Origin: Bosea vestrisii
GTDB taxonomy: Bacteria > Pseudomonadota > Alphaproteobacteria > Rhizobiales > Beijerinckiaceae
NCBI RefSeq assembly: GCF_030144325.1
Contig: NZ_CP126307.1
Span: 1,054,001-1,118,000 of the forward strand
Direction: 5' to 3'
DNA length: 64,000 bases
Of this stretch, positions 16,554 to 23,616 are shown one piece after another. Both the position numbers and the translations under genes were made by a program. The notes beneath the pieces were generated by a model. The model did not search any database. It worked only from the letters and a program-made list of their open reading frames with translations, and was not told the origin of the DNA. Within the stretch, counting starts at the first letter, position 1; every line of letters starts with the position of its first letter.

Positions 16554-17945
16554 ATGACTCGCGCCAAGGCCATCTCCCATGCGCTCGACTATTTCGACTC
16601 CGGCAGCTTCAAGAGCGACCTGTCGCGGCTGATCGCCATGCCGACCGAGAGCCAGAATCCCGAGCGTGCCCCGGTGCTGACCGAGTATCTGGAGACGGAA
16701 ATGCAGCCGCTGCTGGAGAGCCTCGGCTTCTCCTGCCAGACGCTGAACCATCCCAAGGCCAAGGGCCCCTTCCTCTTCGCGCAGCGCATCGAGGGCGAAG
16801 GCCTGCCGACTATCTTCGGCTACGGCCATGGCGACGTCATTCGCGGGCTCGACGCGCAATGGGCCGAAGGCCTTTCGCCCTGGACCCTCACCGAGCGCGG
16901 TGACCGCTGGTATGGCCGCGGCGTCGTCGACAACAAGGGTCAGCACCTGATCAACATCAGCGCGCTGAAATCCGTGCTTGAGACGCGCGGCGGCACACTC
17001 GGCTTCAACGTCAAATACCTGATCGAGATGGGCGAGGAATGCGGCTCGCCCGGATTGCGCGAGCTCTGCACCGAGCAGAAGGAGCTGTTCAAGTCGGACG
17101 TGCTGATCGCCTCCGACGGGCCGCGCCTCAATGCAGAGCGCCCGACCATCTTCCTGGGCGCCCGCGGCGGCGTGACCTTCGATCTCACCATCAACGCTCG
17201 CGAGGGCGGCCACCATTCCGGCAACTGGGGCGGCATCCTGTCCGACCCGGCGATCCAGCTCGCACATGCCATCGCCTCGATCACCTCGCCGACCGGCCAG
17301 ATCCGCATCCATGAATGGGTACCGAAGGAACTACCGGCGGCCGTGCGCAAGGCCCTCGCAGATTGCGAGATCGACGGCGGGCCCGACGGCCCGACCATCG
17401 ATCGCGAATGGGGCGAGCCCGGCCTGTCGCCGGCCGAGCAGGTCTTCGGCTGGTGCTCCTTCGACGTGCTGGCGATGAAGTCCGGCGTACCGGAGACCCC
17501 GGTCAACGCCGTGCCGCCGAGTGCCTGGGCCCGCTGCGCCCTGCGCTTCGTCGTCGGCATCGATCCCGACGACGTCATGCCGGCATTGCGCCGCCATTTC
17601 GACCGCCATGGCTTCGGTATGGTCGAGATCACCAAGGCGCGCGATGCGGTCTTCAACGCGACGCGGCTCGATCCCGATGATCCGTGGGTCGAATGGGCGC
17701 TGGCCTCGCTCCAGAAGAGCACCAACAAGAAGCCCGCTTTGCTGCCCAATCTCGGCGGCGGGCTGCCCAACGATATCTTCGCGGACATCGTCGGCATGCG
17801 CACGATCTGGGTGCCGCATTCCTATCCCGGCTGCTCGCAGCACGCCCCCAACGAGCATGTCCCGGTCGCAATCCCGCGCGAGGCGCTCGGCCTGATGGCC
17901 GGGCTCTATTGGGATCTCGGCGAGAGCGATCGGCCGGCGCTCTGA
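16554..17945 (+). CDS. M20-family metallopeptidase / deacylase
   Basis: The 463 residues carry the M20 metal-binding and catalytic pattern: GHGDV with the first metal histidine and aspartate, YGRGVVDNKGQ with the bridging aspartate, EMGEECGS with the catalytic glutamate pair, and a late histidine in HAPNEH. A dimerisation domain lies between. The family includes dipeptidases, carboxypeptidases and N-acyl amino acid deacylases. Placed after a dipeptide-type ABC importer, it may hydrolyse the imported compound; that is inference. The protein is longer than ArgE/DapE and lacks a signal peptide, so it is cytoplasmic. Confidence 0.9.
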   Translation: MTRAKAISHALDYFDSGSFKSDLSRLIAMPTESQNPERAPVLTEYLETEMQPLLESLGFSCQTLNHPKAKGPFLFAQRIEGEGLPTIFGYGHGDVIRGLDAQWAEGLSPWTLTERGDRWYGRGVVDNKGQHLINISALKSVLETRGGTLGFNVKYLIEMGEECGSPGLRELCTEQKELFKSDVLIASDGPRLNAERPTIFLGARGGVTFDLTINAREGGHHSGNWGGILSDPAIQLAHAIASITSPTGQIRIHEWVPKELPAAVRKALADCEIDGGPDGPTIDREWGEPGLSPAEQVFGWCSFDVLAMKSGVPETPVNAVPPSAWARCALRFVVGIDPDDVMPALRRHFDRHGFGMVEITKARDAVFNATRLDPDDPWVEWALASLQKSTNKKPALLPNLGGGLPNDIFADIVGMRTIWVPHSYPGCSQHAPNEHVPVAIPREALGLMAGLYWDLGESDRPAL

Positions 17946-18234
17946 GGCGCGGCGGCCTGCCGGTCGCCTTCGCTATACTCACGGTCGAACACGGCAGCGC
18001 CCGGACGCTGCCGCTCCAGGCCTCGCGATAATGCAGGCAGCCGCGCAGGAATTTCGGCCAGGGCGGCACCGCGATCTCCGGCTCGATGGGCTCGGGCAGC
18101 AGCCTCCAGAGCTGCGGGTGATGCCAGCACAGGTCGTGCCCGGATGAATCGCGATGCGCGCGGATGCCGGCACGCAGGCGTTTCACCTCAGCGATCAACT
18201 GCTCCGGCGTCATGCCGGCGAGTTCCTCATCCAT
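17906..18234 (-). CDS. Small conserved hypothetical protein, frameshifted C-terminal half
   Basis: It starts MDEELAGMTPEQLIAEVKRLR and continues HRDSSGHDLCWHHPQLWRLLPE, a strongly conserved-looking segment with His and Cys residues, then PWPKFLRGCLHYRE. At 18017-18024 the frame appears to lose one base: restoring a C after GGCC gives YREALERQRPGAAVFDREYSEGDRQ and a stop at 17906, about 110 residues. As given, the frame instead runs on antisense through the M20 gene to 17653 with low-quality arginine-rich sequence. The function is unknown. The 3' ends of this gene and the M20 gene overlap by 40 bases. Confidence 0.6.
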
Positions 18235-18245
18235 GATGCGTTCCC

Positions 18246-18509
18246 TTACTGCCTGGGCTCCTGCGGCTCGCGCGGATCGCGCGCCGGCGGCAGGTCGATC
18301 GGCGTTGCCGGCGGCCCTTCGGGCGGCGCGTTCGGCGGCAGTTCCGGCGGCGGGTCGTTCGGGATGCCGTTCGGCTCATTGTCCGGCGGGTTCTCGATCG
18401 GCGGCGCCGGCGACACCTCGCCTGGGTTCATCGGCGGCAATTCCGGTGGCGGCGTCGGGCTGGTCGGCACGCCGCCCGGCGGTCCGCCGGCTTGATGGAT
18501 CGCTGTCAT
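18246..18509 (-). CDS. Proline-rich small protein, unknown function
   Basis: The 87 residues are more than one third proline, with recurring PPxxPP, ELPP and ENPP words (NEPNGIPNDPPPELPP). There is no signal peptide and no membrane helix. AAGGAG lies eight bases before the ATG. Such low-complexity proteins recur in this bacterial order and the role is unknown. It is on the same strand as, and 11 bases upstream of, the small gene ending at 17906, so the two may be co-transcribed. Confidence 0.6.
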   Translation of the reverse strand: MTAIHQAGGPPGGVPTSPTPPPELPPMNPGEVSPAPPIENPPDNEPNGIPNDPPPELPPNAPPEGPPATPIDLPPARDPREPQEPRQ

Positions 18510-18631
18510 GAGGGCACTCCTTGCATGCCTTCACAAACGCTCATCCCTCGCGAAGGTTCGCGGCAGGCCGCGCGGAACAATGCCGCGGCTCGCAGCTTGG
18601 TTCGGTAGGCCCTCAGCAACGGAGCAGAATC

Positions 18632-18943
18632 ATGCCGCACGATGGAAAGCCGCGGGAGAATCCTGCATTGCTCGATGAGCGCATCCCGAACGACCCGGTG
18701 CGTCCAGAGGACGCCTCGGTCCGTCCGGATCAGGAGACACCGATCAATGATCGCCGTCGGGCGAGCGATGAAACCAATGTCCATGACGCCGGCAGCGATG
18801 CCAACGACACCATGGACGGGCTGACGGAACAGGAGGAGGCCGTCCGCCACGCGGCCGAGGACATCCCGACCGGGCAGGACCCGGCCGGTAAGACCGAGGC
18901 GACACCCGTCTTCGATCGTGCTTCAAAGCCTCCCAAGGTCTGA
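18632..18943 (+). CDS. Acidic, disordered small protein, unknown function
   Basis: The 103 residues are rich in Asp, Glu, Pro and Asn (DERIPNDPVRPEDASVRPDQETP, cut here to the start), with no hydrophobic core visible. A start at ATG 18632 is preceded by GGAGCAG. It is probably intrinsically disordered. Nearby small genes on both sides are also uncharacterised. I do not recognise it. Confidence 0.55.
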   Translation: MPHDGKPRENPALLDERIPNDPVRPEDASVRPDQETPINDRRRASDETNVHDAGSDANDTMDGLTEQEEAVRHAAEDIPTGQDPAGKTEATPVFDRASKPPKV

Positions 18944-18994
18944 CGCGGGTGGCGCCATCTGCACTCGCCGCCGACGGCAGGGGGATGGTGTCGC

Positions 18995-19624
18995 ATGAAC
19001 AGGCTGGCTCTCGCCTTGCGACTTGCGACGGTCGCGCTCTTCGCCTCGGCCGTGACGGCTGGGGCACAGACGGCCGATCTGCTCGCCTGCAACGGCCCCT
19101 TCGCCCGCAATGCCGACGAAGCTGCGCTGATCCGAGCCTTCGGCGCGGAGAACGTCCAGCGCGCCCGCATCGAGATCGGCGAAGGCGAGAAGGCAGCCGG
19201 TGCCATCCTCTATCCCAAGAACCGTAAGCGCCGACTCGAACTGATCTGGCGCGATGGAGCCAAGCGCCGCGGTCCCGGCACGATCTATGTCCGCGAGGGT
19301 TCGGGCTGGGCAGTCGCGGGGCCGGCAGGCGAGCGCCTCGCCATCGGCACGGCCCTCGCCATGGTCGAGGGCGCCAATGGCAAGCCCTTCAGCATCCTCG
19401 GCTTCGACTGGGACTATTCTGGCACCGCCGCCGACTGGCAGGGCGGCAAGCTCGCCGGAGCCTTCGCCGGCTGCAAGCTGACGGTCCGCTTCGGCTATCC
19501 GAAAGGCGCAGATGTGAAGGCGCTCGACCGGCTCTCGGGCGACAAGGAATTCTCCTCGTCCGACCCGGACATGCGCCTGGTCAAGCCGACGGCCTACGAG
19601 ATCCTGCTGTCCTGGCCGGACTGA
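18995..19624 (+). CDS. Secreted hypothetical protein
   Basis: The 209-residue precursor has a signal peptide ending near SAVTAGAQ. The mature protein begins DLLACNGPFARNADEAAL and has two cysteines (CNGPF and AGCKL) that could form a disulfide. The repeated aromatic and glycine pattern (LELIWRDG, GFDWDYSG, VRFGYPKG) suggests a beta-rich fold. No enzymatic motif is visible. It is convergent with ftsK, nine bases away. Confidence 0.75.
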   Translation: MNRLALALRLATVALFASAVTAGAQTADLLACNGPFARNADEAALIRAFGAENVQRARIEIGEGEKAAGAILYPKNRKRRLELIWRDGAKRRGPGTIYVREGSGWAVAGPAGERLAIGTALAMVEGANGKPFSILGFDWDYSGTAADWQGGKLAGAFAGCKLTVRFGYPKGADVKALDRLSGDKEFSSSDPDMRLVKPTAYEILLSWPD

Positions 19625-19633
19625 GCCCGCGCC

Positions 19634-22120
19634 TCAGTCCTCGTCTTCGCGTGCTCTTCCTGCTTCGACGAGGATCTCGCGTTTTCCGGCGTGGTTTGCC
19701 GGTCCGACGATGCCCTCGTTCTCCATCCGCTCCATGATCGAGGCGGCGCGGTTGTAGCCGATCTGCAGGCGGCGCTGGATGTAGGAGGTCGAGGCCTTCT
19801 TGTCGCGCAGCACGACCGCGACCGCCTGCTCATAGGGGTCGTCGCTCTCGGCCTGGCCCATGCCGCTCTTGTCGAAGACCGCCCCGTCCTCGTCCTCGGC
19901 TCCGGCGGCCTCCTCCTCGGCGGTGACCGCGTCGAGATAGTCCGGGCGTCCTTGCGTCTTCAGATGCGCCACGACCTTCTCGACCTCGGCGTCCGAGACG
20001 AACGGCCCGTGCACGCGGGTGATCCGGCCGCCGCCGGCCATGTAGAGCATGTCGCCCTGGCCGAGCAGCTGCTCGGCGCCCATCTCGCCGAGGATGGTGC
20101 GCGAGTCGATCTTGCTGGTGACCTGGAAGGAGATCCGGGTCGGGAAGTTCGCCTTGATCGTGCCGGTGATCACGTCGACCGAGGGACGCTGCGTCGCCAG
20201 CACGACATGGATGCCGGCGGCGCGGGCCATCTGCGCCAGGCGCTGGATCGTGCCCTCGATCTCCTTGCCGGCGACCATCATCAGGTCGGCCATCTCGTCG
20301 ACGATCACGACGATATAAGGCAGAGGCGACAGGTCCATCGCCTCCTCCTCGTAGATCGCCTCGCCCGAATGCTTGTCGAAGCCGGTCTGGACCGTGCGGG
20401 TGATGACCTCGCCGGCGGCCAAGGCCTCGCCGACCCTGACGTTGAAGCCGTCGATGTTGCGCACACCGAGCTTCGACATCTTCTTGTAGCGCTCCTCCAT
20501 CTCGCGCACCGCCCATTTCAGCGCGACCACCGCCTTCTTCGGGTCGGTGACGACGGGGGTGAGCAGATGCGGGATGCCGTCATAGACCGAGAGCTCGAGC
20601 ATCTTGGGATCGACCATGATCAGCCGGCACTCCTCCGGCTTCAGCCGGTAGAGGATCGACAGGATCATGGTGTTGATCGCGACCGACTTGCCCGAGCCGG
20701 TGGTGCCGGCGACGAGCAGATGCGGCATGCGAGCAAGGTCGGCGATCACCGGCTCGCCGCCGATGGTCTTGCCGAGGCAGAGCGCCAGCTTGTGCTTGGT
20801 ACCCTCGAAGTCCTGGCTGGCCAGGAGCTCGCGCAGGAAGACGGTCTCGCGCTTGGCATTGGGCAGTTCGATGCCGATCGCGTTCTTGCCCTGCACCACC
20901 GCGACACGCGCCGAGATCGCGCTCATCGACCGCGCAATGTCGTCGGCGAGCGAGATGACGCGGGAGCTCTTCGTCCCGGGCGCGGGCTCGAGCTCGTACA
21001 ACGTCACGACCGGGCCGGGGCAGGCCTGAACGACCTCGCCACGGACGTTGAAGTCCTCCAGAATCCCTTCGAGCAGGCCGGAATTCTGCTGGATGAGCTC
21101 GATCGGGATCGTTGCCGCGATCTGCGGCGGCTCGGCCAGGAATTCGATCGGCGGCAGCTCGAAGCCATGAAAGGCGGTCGGTCTGGGCTGCGGAGCGATC
21201 GCGCGCAGTTTTGGCGCCGCAGGCACGACCGAAACCTTCGACTGCGCTGAAGCAGGCGCGGCCTCCGTCTCGGCGACCCTCGACACCGGTGCAAGGGCTG
21301 GAGCAGCAGCGGGAGCAAGCTGCCCCATGATCCTGCGGCGCGGCGCCGGAGCCTGTGCCTTCGGCGCGGGAGCCCGAGCGGCCGGCACCGGAAGCGGGGC
21401 AATGACCTGTAGAGCAGGCGGCGTCAGACTCAGCTCGAAACGATAAGGCTGCGTCCAGCCGAACGTCATCGTCGCCGATGCAGCCGCCGGGACCGGAGCA
21501 GGCGCGGCACGCACCGGCTCAGCCGCTGCCGCCAGCGTGACCGGCTGGGCCGTCACCAGCGGCGCCTTCGCTGCGGAAACCGGTGGCGCGGCCTCGAACG
21601 CGGCGTCGTCCTCCTGCTCGGCATCCGGGATGAACTCCCAGAAGGCGGCGTCGGAGAGGAAGGCGAACGGGGTCGCGACAACCTCGACCGGGTTCTCCTC
21701 CGGCAGCGGCACGTCGACCGCGGGAGTGATCAAGGCACCGTCGCCCTCTCCGGCCATTTCGGCCTCGACCTGCAGTTGCTCTTCTGGCACGAGCGCTTCG
21801 GCCGAGGCACCTCCCCAGACCTGCTGGAGCATGTGCCGCGGGGTCCGCCAATAGCGGACGCGACCGGGATCGACAGGCGCTTCCGGCACCGACTCGGGCA
21901 GCGGAGCCGGCACCTCGGCAGCGACGCGCTCGACCTCCTGCCGGCGGACCTTGTCGGGGGTGCGCCCGTAGCGGACTGGCCCCGGCGGAACCTCTGCTCC
22001 AGACACGCGGCGATCGACCGGAGTCGGCGCCGAAATCTCAGCGAAATCAGATAATTGATCCGAGATCCGAGCGGCAGGAGAGGCGCTGTTCGCCTGGAGA
22101 TTGCGATGGATTCGACGCAT
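19634..22120 (-). CDS. ftsK: FtsK/SpoIIIE-family DNA translocase without membrane domain
   Basis: The 828-residue protein consists of a ~330-residue N-terminal region rich in Ala, Pro and Glu with no membrane helices, then the alpha/beta motor: Walker A GTTGSGKSV, Walker B VIVDEMADLMM, and ATQRPSVDVITGTIKANFPTRI (shortened to its core here). A C-terminal gamma winged helix (TSYIQRRLQIGYNRAASIMERME) should read polar chromosomal sequences. The motor and gamma domains are complete. Classical FtsK anchors at the septum through four N-terminal helices; here they are missing, so the protein is either a second, soluble paralogue or recruited by another protein. ATG 22120 starts MRRIHRNLQ. Confidence 0.88.
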   Translation of the reverse strand: MRRIHRNLQANSASPAARISDQLSDFAEISAPTPVDRRVSGAEVPPGPVRYGRTPDKVRRQEVERVAAEVPAPLPESVPEAPVDPGRVRYWRTPRHMLQQVWGGASAEALVPEEQLQVEAEMAGEGDGALITPAVDVPLPEENPVEVVATPFAFLSDAAFWEFIPDAEQEDDAAFEAAPPVSAAKAPLVTAQPVTLAAAAEPVRAAPAPVPAAASATMTFGWTQPYRFELSLTPPALQVIAPLPVPAARAPAPKAQAPAPRRRIMGQLAPAAAPALAPVSRVAETEAAPASAQSKVSVVPAAPKLRAIAPQPRPTAFHGFELPPIEFLAEPPQIAATIPIELIQQNSGLLEGILEDFNVRGEVVQACPGPVVTLYELEPAPGTKSSRVISLADDIARSMSAISARVAVVQGKNAIGIELPNAKRETVFLRELLASQDFEGTKHKLALCLGKTIGGEPVIADLARMPHLLVAGTTGSGKSVAINTMILSILYRLKPEECRLIMVDPKMLELSVYDGIPHLLTPVVTDPKKAVVALKWAVREMEERYKKMSKLGVRNIDGFNVRVGEALAAGEVITRTVQTGFDKHSGEAIYEEEAMDLSPLPYIVVIVDEMADLMMVAGKEIEGTIQRLAQMARAAGIHVVLATQRPSVDVITGTIKANFPTRISFQVTSKIDSRTILGEMGAEQLLGQGDMLYMAGGGRITRVHGPFVSDAEVEKVVAHLKTQGRPDYLDAVTAEEEAAGAEDEDGAVFDKSGMGQAESDDPYEQAVAVVLRDKKASTSYIQRRLQIGYNRAASIMERMENEGIVGPANHAGKREILVEAGRAREDED

Positions 22121-22237
22121 GGATCAACGCTGGCCCGACACTCACTCGACTGAGCATCGAGAGGTACCGGGCCAGGGTTAACGCCCCCTGAACTCGAGCC
22201 AGAGATAGCTGTGGATCGTGGCCTGTGCCCGTCGCTC

Positions 22238-23572
22238 TCAGTCGGCCTGGAAGGCGCCGATCATGTAGCTTTCATTGCCGATTTCGGTGACGCGACCCTT
22301 CACCTCATAGCTCGCCAGGTCGACGATCCAGACGACGCTGGAGTTGGGTTTGCCCTTCGGCGCGCCGGTGATCGCCGCGTATTTCCCGTCCGGCGTGATC
22401 GCGATGCCACGCGGCCGCGACGGTTCGCCGCCTGGCGTCTTCAATTCGACGCGCTTGATTGTCGCGGGCTGGCCGGCGAGCGCCTTGGCGACATCGATGA
22501 TGTCGATGTTGTTCGAGCGGAACTGGGTCGACAGGATGCGCTTGCCGTCCGGCAGGAAGGCCGCGACGAACGGGCGCGTCGGCGTCGCCTTGTCGTCGGT
22601 GCCGACGAGCACACGCGCCACCTCGGCCTTGCCGGGATCGCTCAGCGCCTTTTCGACATCGACGATGCTGACCGTGTTGCCGGGCGTATCGGTCTGGGCG
22701 TTCTCGCGCGAGGCATGGGCCACGAGCTTGCCGTCCGGGCTGGTCGAGATGCCGAAGCCACCGGCCTGGACCGGGATGCGCGCGATCTCCGCCCCGTTCT
22801 CGCCGGCGATCGCCTTGGCGAAGCTCATCACCGTGATGTCGTCGGTGCCGCCATTGGCGCCGAAGATCGTGCCGCCGCCGAGCGGGCTGATGGTGACGCC
22901 GTTGGTGTCGGGGAAGCAGCCGAATTTCGGATCGGGCGCGCGATGCGGGATCGGATTGGGCGGGCAGGGAAAGCCGGGCTTACCGAAGGCCTGCTCGACC
23001 TTGCGGATAACCTTGTTGGTCGAGAGGTCGACGATGCTGAGATGGCGCCCGCCATCCTCGTCGCCCTCCTGCTCGGCATGGGCAAGGACCGCATGCTTGC
23101 CGTCGGCGGCGATGGCAAAGCCCGTCGGGCCGAAGCCGCCGGTCTCGATATAGCCTTCGACGGCGCCGAGCGTGCCGTTGCTCGCCGGATCGAGCGCCTT
23201 CTTGAGATCGACGACCGTTACCGTGCCGGCATGGCCATGCTGGAAGGCCGCTGCCGCTTCCGGCGCCGTGCGGCCGGAGTGATTGACGACATAGGCCCGT
23301 CGATAGTCCGGCGCTATCGCGATCGAGATCGGCTGGCCACTCGAAACCACGGTCTTGCCGTCGACCTGGATGTCCGGCGTGACGCGCAGGCGATTGACGA
23401 CGGCTTTTGGTGTCCCGTCATTGGCGGGGTCGATCGCCTTTTCGAGATCGATGACCAGGACGACATTGTCCCAGCGTCCGCTGGCAAGGAAATAGTCTTT
23501 CGCCATGACCTGCTGCGCACCTGCTATGGCGCAGAGCGTCAGGGTAGTCCTGAGAAGCGTCGTCCGCAGCAT
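22238..23572 (-). CDS. Secreted beta-propeller protein (YVTN/lactonase-like repeats)
   Basis: The 444-residue precursor has a signal peptide ending near QQVMAKDYF. The mature part repeats blades of the form VTVVDLKKALDP, LSIVDLSTNKV, VSIVDVEKALSDP, IDIIDVAKALAG and WIVDLASYEV, each about 45-60 residues, as in YVTN-type seven-bladed propellers. There is no catalytic signature, so it may bind a ligand or partner in the periplasm. It lies downstream of, and in the same direction as, the FAD/Fe-S dehydrogenase, separated by 44 bases, so it probably belongs to the hydroxyacid operon. Confidence 0.8.
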   Translation of the reverse strand: MLRTTLLRTTLTLCAIAGAQQVMAKDYFLASGRWDNVVLVIDLEKAIDPANDGTPKAVVNRLRVTPDIQVDGKTVVSSGQPISIAIAPDYRRAYVVNHSGRTAPEAAAAFQHGHAGTVTVVDLKKALDPASNGTLGAVEGYIETGGFGPTGFAIAADGKHAVLAHAEQEGDEDGGRHLSIVDLSTNKVIRKVEQAFGKPGFPCPPNPIPHRAPDPKFGCFPDTNGVTISPLGGGTIFGANGGTDDITVMSFAKAIAGENGAEIARIPVQAGGFGISTSPDGKLVAHASRENAQTDTPGNTVSIVDVEKALSDPGKAEVARVLVGTDDKATPTRPFVAAFLPDGKRILSTQFRSNNIDIIDVAKALAGQPATIKRVELKTPGGEPSRPRGIAITPDGKYAAITGAPKGKPNSSVVWIVDLASYEVKGRVTEIGNESYMIGAFQAD

Positions 23573-23616
23573 GTTCGTCCTCCCTCTGTTGCCCCGTTTT
23601 CCGGGCTTGTCGTTCT

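Noticed and set aside
18256..18500. The glycine-rich + strand frame opposite the proline-rich gene as a silk-like protein
   Set aside because: The minus-strand frame has a good ribosome binding site (AAGGAG); the Gly-rich frame is what complementary Pro codons produce.
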